Counted from the first letter of the stretch, positions 48,601 through 57,680 are shown. The stretch: 64,000 nucleotides of DNA from Gordonia polyisoprenivorans (GCF_017654315.1 NZ_CP072203.1:2480001-2544000); one strand, 5' to 3'. Notes: generated by a model from the letters alone, not told the origin. Translations and numbers: made by a program.

Positions 48601-51149
48601 TCCTGCGACTCGAACCCGGACTATCGGCGGACATCGCTGAAATCGGTGGCAAGGCACTGGGATTGGTCCGACTACTGCGAGCCGGACTCACCGTGCCCGA
48701 GGCCTGGGTGATCCCGGCCGAGGTATCGCTGAACGACGATCTGCAGCAGCGGTGTGCCCACGAATTGGAACGCTGGTGGACCCAGGTGCATGCGGAGTAT
48801 CCCGACGCGCGTTGGGCCGTGCGGTCCTCAGCTGTCGCCGAGGACCTCGATGGCGCGTCGTTCGCGGGCGTGTACGAGACCGTTCTGGGCGTCGACGGCC
48901 AGGCCGAACTCGAAGCGGCGGTGGCGCAGTGCTGGCGTGCACATGGTGCGGACCGCGCCGCGGTGTATCGCGAGGGCCGCGACATCGATGGTGCCGGAGG
49001 CATTGCGATCGTGCTGCAACGGATGCTCGAACCGCGATGCGCCGGGGTGATGCTGACGGCCAATCCGCACCGGCCCTTCGCTCACGACATCGTCATCGAC
49101 GCATCCTGGGGTCTGGGCGAGTCGATCGTGTCGGGCAAGGTGAACCCCGACCACGTGGTGCTCGACCGAGTCACCGGATCGGTGCGAGAGCAACGCGTCG
49201 CCCACAAGAAGATCGAAACCGTGTATGAAGGAGCACTTCTCGACCGTCCGGTGCCACCGGAACGCGCGGAGGTGGCATGCCTCGACGACACGGACCTCGC
49301 GGCACTGCACGCCACCGCTGGTCAGGTGGGGAGCACCATCGGGCCCGCCCGGGACATCGAATGGGCGATCTGCGACGGCTCGGTGTACGTCCTGCAGGAT
49401 CGTCCCATCACCTCGCTGCCGAGCGCCGACCCGGACAACGTGTGGTCGCGACGATGGGGCGACGAGTACAAATCCGAATACTCGCTGCCCTTGTCGTCGG
49501 CGGTGATGGGCGCGTGGATGGACATCCCGATGTTCGTCGAACTCCCGCGGCTGCAGAAGCGTGGTGATCTCGCGGTCCGTGAGCCGTTCAAGTTCTTCAA
49601 CGGGTACATGTACATGGACGGAACCTACGCGGCCAGTATGGCGCGGGCCCTGCCGAAAGGCAGACGCGGCACCATCTTCGGTGCATGGTTCACCCCACTG
49701 TGGATGTCGCGGATCGAGCAGGAACCGTGGAATCCGCGACTGACACTGGAGATGGCGCGGTCGTTACGCCGCGACCCCAACCGCGGCGGGCAGCGCGCCA
49801 ATCTGGCGGCGATGCGGGCGCATTGTCGGCGGATCGAGGATCACATCGCGCCCAAATTGGTCCAGGATTATGCAGCACTCGGGGACAGGGAGTGGCGACG
49901 GCAGTTCGATGAACTCGAAACCTTTGGGCTCGAACACTTCCGGATCATCCGGTGGGGTATGGGCCTGCACAATGTGTTGCTGCATCAGGTGCTCGCCGAT
50001 CTGCTCCGGCAGTGGTGCGCCGACGACGACGGCGAACTCTACCGCAGCGTGATCGGCGGACTGCCGGGAACCCGCACCGCGCAGATCAACGCCGAGATCT
50101 GTGACCTGGCTCGTGCGGTGCGCGCCGATGAACAGTTCGCGACGCGATTCGGCGACTGCGAGAACTGGGATCGATTGCGAGCGGCCGAACCGGACGCGAC
50201 CGTGTGGGCCGAGTTCGATGCCTTCCTCACGCGGCACGGACACCGCGCCGCGAGCCGCGACATCGCTGCTGCCCGGTGGAGCGAAGAACCCGACGTCGTA
50301 CTCGGCCTCGTCCGCGCGCAGGTTCGCGGCGGCGCGCGCAGCGCGGGCACCGGCGAAAGCACGGCCGCGGCAACCCGGGTCGAGGCCACCGACACCGCGC
50401 TGCAGCGCGCCGCGCGAGGTCCGCTCGGCCGCGTGCGACGCGCGGTCCTTCGAACGGTCATCGAGCGCACGCAGGAGTTCACCGTCTACCGCGAGAACCA
50501 GCGGTATCACCTCGACTACCTCATCGCCCACGCCCGCGCGCTCGTCGCGGAGAAGGCTCGACGACTGGTCGACGCGGGGATACTCGACGACCTCGACGAC
50601 GTCTACTACCTGACCGCACCGGAGTTGTGGGCGTGTGCGAGCCCTTGGCCGAGCATGCGGACACCGGTGGATCGCGATGAGATCCGCAGTCGCCGTCAGA
50701 ACCACCTCACCTATCGCACCCGCATGCCGGCCACCTACCTCTTCGACGACATCGAGACCGAAGGCGAGATCGCCGACGGCGACCGGGCCGCCGGCGCGGA
50801 TGACGGTGACATCACGGGTATCGGTGCATCCCGGGGCCGGGCGCGAGGACGCACCCGATGCGTCGACGACATCTCGGGTCTGGAGGCGGTGCAACCCGGC
50901 GACATCCTGGTTGCCAAGAACATCGATCCCGCCTGGACCTCGGTGTTCCCACTGTTGGGCGGACTCATCACCGAGACCGGAGGGGTACTGAGCCACGGAG
51001 CGATCCTGGCGCGCGAATACGGCATCCCCACGGTCACCGGCGTCGCCGACGCGGTGTCGCTTCTCGGTGACGGAACGCTCGTCGACGTCGACGGTGGTGC
51101 GGGCGCCGTGCGCATCGCCCACGGCGAGGTTCTCGACGCCCTTCACTGA
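48597..51149 (+). CDS. PEP/pyruvate-binding phosphotransferase, rifampin-phosphotransferase-like
   Basis: 850 aa. N-terminal ATP-grasp PEP-synthase domain (about 1-290: GGKALGLVRLLRAGL, AVRSSAVAEDLDGASFAG, ASWGLGESIVSGKVNPDHV, LQDRPITSL), a 450-residue middle domain, and a C-terminal swivelling phosphohistidine domain with GGVLSHGAILAREYG, His about 800. The size and order match rifampin phosphotransferase (ATP domain, drug domain, His domain). It likely phosphorylates a small molecule via a phospho-His intermediate. Translationally coupled to the DUF7064-like gene and under a local TetR. The substrate is unknown; rifamycin is possible but not shown. Confidence 0.88.
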   Translation: MILRLEPGLSADIAEIGGKALGLVRLLRAGLTVPEAWVIPAEVSLNDDLQQRCAHELERWWTQVHAEYPDARWAVRSSAVAEDLDGASFAGVYETVLGVDGQAELEAAVAQCWRAHGADRAAVYREGRDIDGAGGIAIVLQRMLEPRCAGVMLTANPHRPFAHDIVIDASWGLGESIVSGKVNPDHVVLDRVTGSVREQRVAHKKIETVYEGALLDRPVPPERAEVACLDDTDLAALHATAGQVGSTIGPARDIEWAICDGSVYVLQDRPITSLPSADPDNVWSRRWGDEYKSEYSLPLSSAVMGAWMDIPMFVELPRLQKRGDLAVREPFKFFNGYMYMDGTYAASMARALPKGRRGTIFGAWFTPLWMSRIEQEPWNPRLTLEMARSLRRDPNRGGQRANLAAMRAHCRRIEDHIAPKLVQDYAALGDREWRRQFDELETFGLEHFRIIRWGMGLHNVLLHQVLADLLRQWCADDDGELYRSVIGGLPGTRTAQINAEICDLARAVRADEQFATRFGDCENWDRLRAAEPDATVWAEFDAFLTRHGHRAASRDIAAARWSEEPDVVLGLVRAQVRGGARSAGTGESTAAATRVEATDTALQRAARGPLGRVRRAVLRTVIERTQEFTVYRENQRYHLDYLIAHARALVAEKARRLVDAGILDDLDDVYYLTAPELWACASPWPSMRTPVDRDEIRSRRQNHLTYRTRMPATYLFDDIETEGEIADGDRAAGADDGDITGIGASRGRARGRTRCVDDISGLEAVQPGDILVAKNIDPAWTSVFPLLGGLITETGGVLSHGAILAREYGIPTVTGVADAVSLLGDGTLVDVDGGAGAVRIAHGEVLDALH

Positions 51150-51280
51150 CGCCCACGACGACTCTCCGCTCGAGGTGTCGAAGTGCGCGTTCCACTGCGT
51201 CATAGGGGTGATCGCGCCGCTCGGATGCGATCATGGATCCGGCGAACGGCGTCGGATCGCACCCGATGAGAGGACCCGAC

Positions 51281-51682
51281 ATGCAGTATCTTCTGGCGAT
51301 CACCACCGACGAGAGTGTTCCGCGCCCCGCACCCGGCGACCCCGGCTTCGACGAGATGCAGCAGGCGTTCGCGAGTTACGGGCGAGCGCTGGCCGCGGCC
51401 GGGGTGCTGTGCGACGGGGGCAGTCTGCAGCCCAGCACGTCGGCGACGACGCTGCGTCTGACCTTGGGGGAGAAGCCCACGGTGACCGATGGCCCGTTCA
51501 CCGAGTCCAAGGAACAGCTTGCCGGGTACTACCGGATCGAGGTCGACGACCTCGACGCGGCGCTGGAGTGGGCCGCCAGGATCCCGGTCCCGTTCGGCGT
51601 CGTCGAGATCCGCCCGATCCAGCTGGTCCCGGGCCCCGACGGAACCCCCACCCCGGTCGGCGACGCTGCGACCACGGGATAG
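51281..51682 (+). CDS. YCII/DGPF-domain protein
   Basis: 133 aa with the characteristic DGPFTESKEQLAGYYRIE block. Start ATG 51281 with GAGAGG upstream. YCII proteins of this type are regularly encoded next to ECF42 sigma factors; the sigma gene follows 8 bp later, so they form an operon. Confidence 0.93.
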   Translation: MQYLLAITTDESVPRPAPGDPGFDEMQQAFASYGRALAAAGVLCDGGSLQPSTSATTLRLTLGEKPTVTDGPFTESKEQLAGYYRIEVDDLDAALEWAARIPVPFGVVEIRPIQLVPGPDGTPTPVGDAATTG

Positions 51683-51690
51683 CCACTGTC

Positions 51691-52965
51691 GTGACCGACG
51701 ATCCGGTCGGGGTCGCGGTGACCCGCGTGGCGCGCGAGGAGAGCGGGCGTCTGCTCGCTCTCCTCGCCGCCCGGTACGACGACGTCGACCTTGCCGACGA
51801 CTGCGTCCAGGAGGCGTTGCTCAAGGCGTTCGGGGCGTGGCGCCGCACCGGGATCCCCGACAATCCGACGGGATGGATTCACACCGTGGCCCGCAATGCG
51901 ATGGTCGACGCGCTGCGCAGGCGTGCCGCCGATCGGCGGCGGCTGGCGTCGGCGGCGCGAGATCTCGTGGCCGCGGACGAGATCGGCCCCTCGAGCCCGG
52001 AGCCGATCGTCGACGAGATCACCGACGAGGCCACCGTTTCCGACGAGCGGCTTCGCCTCATGTTCCTGTGTTGCCATCCCGCACTGGACCTCTCGGCACA
52101 GACGGCGTTGACGCTGCGGCTGGTCGGCGGATTGACCACGGCCGAGATCGCCACGGCCTTCGGTGTCACCGAAGCGACTCTGGCGCAACGTATCGTGCGG
52201 GCCAAACGCAAGATCCGCCAGGCCCGCATACCGCTGCGGGTACCCACCGATCTCGACGACCGGGTCGCCGCGCTCCTCGGGGTTCTCTATCTGATCTTCA
52301 ACGAGGGCTATCTCGCCTCCGCGGTCGACGCCCCGACGTTGATTCGCGTCGACCTCGCCGCGGAGGCGATACGGCTGACCGAGACGTTGGCGATGCTCCT
52401 GCCCGACGACGGAGAAGTCGCCGGGCTGCTCGCACTCGAGTTGTTCCAGCATTCCCGAGCGGCAGCACGTATCGACGACGACGGCCGTCTCGTCACCCTG
52501 GACCACCAGGACCGGACCCGCTGGGACACCGAGATGATCGTCCGGGCGCAACACCATCTCCGGGAGGCGGTGTCGCGCCCGGGCGTGGGGCCCTACCGCC
52601 TGCAGGCGCTGATCGCCGGCATCCATGCACGAGCCGCAGGCAGCGCCGACACCGACTGGGGTGTCATCGTCGAGATCTACCGGATACTCGAACGGTTGAC
52701 CCCCGGCCGGTTCGTCGCGTTGAACAGTGCGATCGCTCTCGCGATGCACGAGGGACCGGAGGCCGGACTGGCCGCCCTCGATCGTATCGACGGGCTCGAT
52801 ATGCATCATCTGTGGCATGCGGCCCGCGCCGAACTGCTCGACCAGCTCGATCGTCGCGATGACGCCGCCGAATCCTTCTCTCGGGCACTGGAGTTCGTAC
52901 GAAACCCGGCAGAGCGACGGCACCTGGAGCGGCGACTGGGGCAGGTGCGGGGACCCGAACGGTGA
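51691..52965 (+). CDS. ECF sigma factor, ECF42 type with TPR-like C-terminus
   Basis: 424 aa. Sigma-70 region 2 (ADDCVQEALLKAFGAWRRTG) and region 4 (AEIATAFGVTEATLAQRIVRAKRKI), then a DUF6596/TPR-like extension of about 200 residues (LYLIFNEGYLASAVD, DRIDGLDMHHLWHAARAELL). ECF42 proteins work without a classical anti-sigma; the extension is needed for activity, and the DGPF/YCII partner is a target or modulator. GTG 51691. Ends flush with the convergent aminotransferase gene. Confidence 0.93.
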   Translation: MTDDPVGVAVTRVAREESGRLLALLAARYDDVDLADDCVQEALLKAFGAWRRTGIPDNPTGWIHTVARNAMVDALRRRAADRRRLASAARDLVAADEIGPSSPEPIVDEITDEATVSDERLRLMFLCCHPALDLSAQTALTLRLVGGLTTAEIATAFGVTEATLAQRIVRAKRKIRQARIPLRVPTDLDDRVAALLGVLYLIFNEGYLASAVDAPTLIRVDLAAEAIRLTETLAMLLPDDGEVAGLLALELFQHSRAAARIDDDGRLVTLDHQDRTRWDTEMIVRAQHHLREAVSRPGVGPYRLQALIAGIHARAAGSADTDWGVIVEIYRILERLTPGRFVALNSAIALAMHEGPEAGLAALDRIDGLDMHHLWHAARAELLDQLDRRDDAAESFSRALEFVRNPAERRHLERRLGQVRGPER

Positions 52966-55080
52966 TCAACCGCGCAGTGCGAGGGCGAATCGTTCGATCA
53001 TCCAGTCGATCTCGTCGTGGGTGATCACCAGCGGCGGCGCGAACCGGATCGTCGAGGAGTGGGTGTCCTTGGCGAGCACACCCCACTGCGCCAGTCGTAG
53101 ACAGATCTCCTTGCCGGTACCGAGCTGCGGGTCGATGTCGAGGCCCGCCCACAAACCCTTGCCGCGCACGGCGAGGACACCGTGGCCCACGAAGTCGCGC
53201 AGCCGTGCGTGTAGGTGCTCACCGAGGTCGGCGGCGCGCGCCTGCCAGGTCCCGTCGGCGAGCATGCGCACCACGGTGTGACCGACCGCTGCCGCCATCG
53301 GGTTTCCGCCGAAGGTCGACCCGTGCTCACCGGGATGCAGAACCCCGAGGACGTCGGCGTCGGCGACGACCGCCGAGACCGGGAGTACGCCGCCACCGAG
53401 CGCTTTGCCCAGGGTGTAGACGTCGGGGACGACGTCCCAGTGTTGACATGCGAAGGTCTTCCCGGTGCGGCCGAGCCCGGATTGGATCTCGTCGGCGATC
53501 ATCAGGACGTCGTGATCGGTGCACAGCCGGCGCACGCCGGGCAGGTAGTCGTCGGGCGGCACGATGATGCCGGCCTCGCCCTGGATCGGCTCGACGAGCA
53601 CGGCGACGGTCCGGTCGGTGATCGCCGCCGCCATCGCGTCCACATCGCCGAACGGAACCCGCACGAAACCCGGTGTGTACGGACCGAATCCGTCGCGTGC
53701 GGCGTCGTCGTCGCTGAAGCTGATGATGCTGATGGTTCGCCCGTGGAAGTTGCCGCCGGCGACGATGATCTCGGCGGCACCCGCAGGAACCCCCTTGACG
53801 TCGTAGCCCCACTTGCGGGCCACCTTCAGTGCGGACTCGACCGCCTCGGCGCCGGTGTTCATCGGCAGCACGAGGTCCTTCCCGCACAGAGCCGCCAGTG
53901 CTGCGCAGAACGGTTCGAGTCGATCGGACCCGAAGGCACGGCTGGTCAGTGTCAGACGATGGAGTTGTTCGGTTGCCGCCGCGACGATCTCGGGATTGCG
54001 GTGGCCGAAGTTCACTGCCGAGTAGGCGCCGAGACAGTCGAGATACCGGTACCCGTCGACGTCGGTGATCCACGCGCCCTCGGCGGTGGCCGCGACCACC
54101 GGAATCGGTGAATAGTTGTGCGCCACATGAGGTTCGGGAGAATATTCGAGGTGTCGGGGTATCCCGATGGTGTTCGGTCCGGTCATGGGTGCCTCCGATG
54201 TGGACTGCCCGGCGTCGACGGTCGGGCGCAATTCCAGCGTGCAACATTTGATGCCGCCGCCTCCCTTGAGGAGTTCGGACAGATCGAGGGTGATCGGTTC
54301 GAATCCGGCGCGACGGATCTGCGACTCCAGATGTGGTGCGGCGTCGGTCATCACGACATGACGGCCGTCGGAGACCAGGTTCAGCCCGAGGACTTCGGCG
54401 TCGGCATCGGTGGCGATGATGGCATCGGGATGGAGTTCGGCGAGCAGGCGGCGAGAGGCCGCCGAGAAGGCCGGCGGGTAATAGGCGATGGTGTGCTCGT
54501 CGAGCACGCCCAGGGCGGTGTCGAGGTGGTAGAAGCGCGGGTCGACGAGGTCGAGGGTAATCACCGGCAGACCGGTCAGTGCGGCGACCTCGGCATGGGT
54601 GTCGGGGTGGGTGCGGAAGCCGGTGCCGGCGAGGATGCGGTCGCCGACGACGAGGAAGTCGCCCTCGCCCTCCTGGACTCCGGTGGTCTGGTGGACCTGA
54701 CGGATTCCCGCGGTGCTGAACCACTGCGCGTAATGCCCGGCCTCGGCCGCCCGTTCGGGGAAGGTGAAGCGGGCCGCGATCGCTGCGCCATCGACGACCA
54801 GGCCGCCGTTGGCGGCGTACACCATGTCCGGCAGACCCGGCTGCGCATCGACCGTGTGGACGGTGTGGCCGAGGGCTTCGTAGGTGCGGCGCAAGCATTC
54901 CCACTGCGCCATCGCGCGGTCGGGATCGACACCGACCGACGGATCCATCCACGGATTGATCGCGTAGGTGACGGTGAAATGGGTCGGCGGGGTCATCGCA
55001 TAGAAGCGTGTGCGCGCCACTCTCGTGGGGCTTCCGGCGGTGGCCGGGCACACAGAGACATCGGGGGTCGTCAGCGTCAT
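52966..55080 (-). CDS. Fused dimethylargininase-like (ddaH) and ornithine aminotransferase (rocD) protein
   Basis: 704 aa. Residues about 1-285 are a DDAH/arginine-deiminase-type domain: AANGGLVV, EGEGDFLVVGDR, FYHLD (catalytic His), and the Cys block GGGGIKCCTLEL (C279/C280). A 13-residue linker (PTVDAGQSTSEAP) leads into M299 and a complete ornithine aminotransferase (PLP Lys in TYTLGKALGGG-like TLGKALGGG; GSTFGGNPMAAAVG). Together they make arginine/citrulline-derived ornithine to glutamate semialdehyde. In related bacteria these are usually two genes. The internal ATG at 54186 keeps a good ribosome-binding site (TCGGAGGCACCC), so free RocD (52966-54186, 406 aa) may also be made. Divergent from an Lrp/AsnC regulator. 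Confidence 0.9.
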   Translation of the reverse strand: MTLTTPDVSVCPATAGSPTRVARTRFYAMTPPTHFTVTYAINPWMDPSVGVDPDRAMAQWECLRRTYEALGHTVHTVDAQPGLPDMVYAANGGLVVDGAAIAARFTFPERAAEAGHYAQWFSTAGIRQVHQTTGVQEGEGDFLVVGDRILAGTGFRTHPDTHAEVAALTGLPVITLDLVDPRFYHLDTALGVLDEHTIAYYPPAFSAASRRLLAELHPDAIIATDADAEVLGLNLVSDGRHVVMTDAAPHLESQIRRAGFEPITLDLSELLKGGGGIKCCTLELRPTVDAGQSTSEAPMTGPNTIGIPRHLEYSPEPHVAHNYSPIPVVAATAEGAWITDVDGYRYLDCLGAYSAVNFGHRNPEIVAAATEQLHRLTLTSRAFGSDRLEPFCAALAALCGKDLVLPMNTGAEAVESALKVARKWGYDVKGVPAGAAEIIVAGGNFHGRTISIISFSDDDAARDGFGPYTPGFVRVPFGDVDAMAAAITDRTVAVLVEPIQGEAGIIVPPDDYLPGVRRLCTDHDVLMIADEIQSGLGRTGKTFACQHWDVVPDVYTLGKALGGGVLPVSAVVADADVLGVLHPGEHGSTFGGNPMAAAVGHTVVRMLADGTWQARAADLGEHLHARLRDFVGHGVLAVRGKGLWAGLDIDPQLGTGKEICLRLAQWGVLAKDTHSSTIRFAPPLVITHDEIDWMIERFALALRG

Positions 55081-55174
55081 GAATCGAGCGTAAGCTCGTA
55101 CATCGTTGCAATCAATCGACGAAAATTGCGCACTTGATGAAGATTTCGTGCGTCATTGCTGAGATAGGGGCGAT

Positions 55175-55624
55175 GTGTTGCGTGGGCTCGACGAACTGGA
55201 CGAGAAGGTGCTGGCGTGTCTCACCCGGGATGCGCGCGCGACCTATGCGCAGATCGGTGACGAGGTCGGGCTCTCGGCGCCGGCGGTCAAGCGTCGAGTC
55301 GACCGCCTCGTCGACGACGGCGTGATCAAGGGATTCACCACGGTGGTCGACCCGGCCGCGATGCAGTGGACCACCGAGGCCTATGTGCAGATCTTCTGCC
55401 GCGGCAACATCTCGCCGGAGATCCTCAAGGAGTCGTGGGAACCCATTCAGGAGGTCGTCAGCGCGGCGACCATCACCGGACAGGCCGACGCGATCCTGCG
55501 GATCATGGCGCGCGACGTGCATCACCTCGAGCAGGCACTCGAACGAATCCGGCAGGCCGGTGGCGTCGATCGCACCGAATCGATCATCGTGCTCAGCCAT
55601 CTCATCGATCGCGGCCATCCCTGA
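55175..55624 (+). CDS. Lrp/AsnC-family regulator
   Basis: 149 aa: N-terminal HTH (TYAQIGDEVGLSAPAVKRRV) and C-terminal RAM/ligand domain (VSAATITGQADAILRIMARD). GTG 55175. Divergent from the ddaH-rocD gene, 94 bp apart, so it very probably regulates it, with arginine, ornithine or another amino acid as ligand. AT-rich TTGC motifs in the intergenic space are candidate binding sites. Confidence 0.93.
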   Translation: MLRGLDELDEKVLACLTRDARATYAQIGDEVGLSAPAVKRRVDRLVDDGVIKGFTTVVDPAAMQWTTEAYVQIFCRGNISPEILKESWEPIQEVVSAATITGQADAILRIMARDVHHLEQALERIRQAGGVDRTESIIVLSHLIDRGHP

Positions 55625-55868
55625 CCGAGGTTTGTCCGGTATCAACCGATGGTCACGTTTGGGGTGTGCCCATTGAGTCCCATCGGCGGTGTAGGTTGAC
55701 TCCGACGGTGACAAATGTTGTGCCACTGCGAAGTTCGTCCGATTTGTCGCGGAGGTCGGTGCGCGGAATCGGTAACGGGGGCGGCGTCTTCGCCGATAGT
55801 CGCGTCATGAGTTGTGGCAGAGGCGAAGTGCCGTCGACGGGAGTGGGTAGATGGTGGGAGGTGTTCGG

Positions 55869-56885
55869 GTGGGCGCGAAGTGGCGTCACCGATCGGTCCG
55901 GTCGGTGAGCGCCAGGGCGCTCACCGTGGTGCTGGCCGCGGTGAGTGTCGGGGTGTTGTCGGTCATCGGCCAGGGCGTCGCGCAGGCGGCACCTCCGGCG
56001 CAGACCTGGTGGATCAACTCATGCGGCATGCCGACGCAAAGCCCTGGCGGACCACCTGATTCGGTCAAAGTGCGCGCCTGGACGCGACCGCAGAACACCA
56101 AGACCGTCGTCCTGCTCGACGGTCTGCGGGCCACCGACGACCTCAGCGGGTGGGAACACAACACGCACATCCAGGATCTCGCCGACCGCGGCGTCAATGT
56201 CGTTGAGCCGGTGGGGGGTTACGAGAGCTTCTACACGAACTGGGACACACCGGACAATTTCAGCCGGCAAAGCTACACCTACGAGTGGGGATGTGTGATC
56301 AGTCGGAGCCTGGTCGCCGCGATGGACGCGCACGGGTTGCGCGGGCCCTCGGGCCACTACGCGATCATGGGGATCTCGATGAGCGGTAGCTCGGCGTTGA
56401 TCACCGCCGCCGACGATCACCGCGACTTCGATGCGGCCGGGTCGCTGTCGGGTCTGCTGAACACCACCGCCCCCGGCGTCCGTGAAGCGATCCGGGTCGC
56501 GATGATCTTTCCCGCCATCGACGGGGGCACCCCGGCGATGAACGTCGACGCCATGTGGGGCCCGCCGTGGTCGACCCGCTGGCTCGACAACGATCCGCTG
56601 GTGCAGATCGGCAAGATGCGTGGACTGCGACTTTTCCTCTACACCGGCAGCGGCATCCCGGGCTACACCGCGACCGCGGGCGCTGTCCTGACCGATCCGG
56701 CACTAATTGTCGAGGGGGTGCCGCTGGAGGTGCTCTCCTCGGCGCTGACGCACACCTTCGACGTGCAGGCGATGATCAACGGGGTGCCCGTCATGACCGA
56801 CTTCCCGGTCTCGGGCATGCACGACTGGCCCTACTGGCAGGACGCGGTCAACAACGCCTTCGCGAGAGGGTTCTTCCATGCGTGA
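55869..56885 (+). CDS. Mycolyltransferase, antigen-85-like esterase
   Basis: 338 aa with signal peptide (LSVIGQGVAQA cut). Transfers mycolic acid between trehalose mycolates and the cell-wall arabinogalactan. Nucleophile GISMSGSSAL matches Ag85 GLSMAASSAL; the catalytic His is in HDWPYWQ, matching HSWEYWG in Ag85. GTG 55869 behind GGGAGGT is preferred; ATG 55851 is an alternative. Followed by a lipoprotein gene overlapping by 8 bp. Strong evidence for a mycolic-acid organism. Confidence 0.93.
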   Translation: MGAKWRHRSVRSVSARALTVVLAAVSVGVLSVIGQGVAQAAPPAQTWWINSCGMPTQSPGGPPDSVKVRAWTRPQNTKTVVLLDGLRATDDLSGWEHNTHIQDLADRGVNVVEPVGGYESFYTNWDTPDNFSRQSYTYEWGCVISRSLVAAMDAHGLRGPSGHYAIMGISMSGSSALITAADDHRDFDAAGSLSGLLNTTAPGVREAIRVAMIFPAIDGGTPAMNVDAMWGPPWSTRWLDNDPLVQIGKMRGLRLFLYTGSGIPGYTATAGAVLTDPALIVEGVPLEVLSSALTHTFDVQAMINGVPVMTDFPVSGMHDWPYWQDAVNNAFARGFFHA

Positions 56886-57390
56886 CCCCAACGGCACGGA
56901 TCATCGCTACCGGTCGAAGCCGTGGACCCTGGTCGGGGTGGGGTGTTTCGGACTGGTGTTGTTCGTCGCCGGCTGCGCCCAGTCCGATGAGGGCACCACC
57001 GTCAACGCATCGAGGACGTCGGCGCCGGTGAGTTCGGTGACGTCGACGAGCCCGGTGTCGGCCACCGCAGGGCCGGCATCGACCGCCGCATCGACGCAGG
57101 CGCCGCCTCCGACGCCGGTGACCCTGCCCAGCGCGGGCACCGTCGAGACGGTGGCGCCGCCGCCGACCTCTGCGCGCACCGCCTTCCTGAACTCGCTGCG
57201 CGCGAAGGGGATCGACATGGACGCCGACACCGCGGTGTCGCTCGGGTCGTCGGTCTGCCGGGTTCGCAAGACCGGCGGCGACAACGCGGCGCGCACGTTC
57301 GCGGCGCCGGTGATGAAGCAGGCCATGGGTACCGAGCCCTCCGACGCGCAGGTCGCGGCGCTGGTCGACTCCTCGGGCGGGCTCTGCTGA
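56878..57390 (+). CDS. DUF732-family lipoprotein
   Basis: 170 aa. Lipobox LFVAGC after a short signal segment, a 60-residue Ser/Thr/Ala/Pro linker, then a DUF732 domain (FLNSLRAKGIDMDADTA and ending SGGLC). Overlaps the mycolyltransferase gene by 8 bp, so co-expressed. Function unknown. Confidence 0.88.
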   Translation: MRDPNGTDHRYRSKPWTLVGVGCFGLVLFVAGCAQSDEGTTVNASRTSAPVSSVTSTSPVSATAGPASTAASTQAPPPTPVTLPSAGTVETVAPPPTSARTAFLNSLRAKGIDMDADTAVSLGSSVCRVRKTGGDNAARTFAAPVMKQAMGTEPSDAQVAALVDSSGGLC

Positions 57391-57467
57391 TCGAGAAGGG
57401 GTATCGGAGCGGGTGTCCGGTGGGCGGTCGTTGGGTCCGCACCGCCGCCCGTGGTAGCCTCGCTATC

Positions 57468-57539
57468 GTGATCAGCACCGTGCGCGCCTATTGGCGTTTC
57501 TTTATCGAGGCTCCGGGTGAGCCTGCGATAAAGCGCTGA
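57468..57539 (+). CDS. Leader peptide of the DAHP synthase gene (aromatic attenuator)
   Basis: 23-codon reading frame, GTG 57468 to TGA 57537-57539, containing the codons TAT TGG CGT TTC TTT (Tyr-Trp-Arg-Phe-Phe) at 57489-57503. TAGCCT at 57455-57460 ends 7 nt before the GTG, so the mRNA is leaderless and starts at this peptide. Stalling at these codons when charged aromatic tRNAs are scarce would sense Tyr, Trp and Phe. The gene follows the aroR-type leader known before aroF in Corynebacterium glutamicum in concept; the sequence here I found directly. Confidence 0.82.
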   Translation: MISTVRAYWRFFIEAPGEPAIKR

Positions 57540-57616
57540 TCGCGCCGCACGCCACATCCCGGAGCCCCGAGCAGTGACCACCAGGTCACTGCTCTTGTCA
57601 TGTCAGGGGCTTTCCG
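57509..57616 (+). promoter_or_regulatory. Attenuator RNA with mutually exclusive stems
   Basis: Stem A pairs GGCTCCGGG (57509-57517, just after the Phe codons) with CCCGGAGCC (57558-57566). Stem B pairs CCGGA+GCCCC (57559-57568) with GGGGC+TCCGG around 57606-57616 and encloses a perfect 11-bp hairpin GAGCAGTGACC / GGTCACTGCTC (57569-57579 and 57584-57594). A and B cannot coexist. A ribosome stalled on Tyr-Trp-Arg-Phe-Phe would cover or free the left arm of A and so decide between them. Which form terminates is unresolved; the hairpin is followed by TTGTCATG, a weak T-tract. Confidence 0.7.
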
Positions 57617-57680
57617 GCGACCACGATGCGGGCGGGCCCAGCCGACAACCAGGGCCCACAACCCCGCGAAAGGCATACCA

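Noticed and set aside
53327..55111. 594-codon minus-strand frame overlapping the ddaH-rocD gene
   Set aside because: It is a second frame of the same strand, Arg-rich and without motifs; the fusion's frame carries all catalytic residues.
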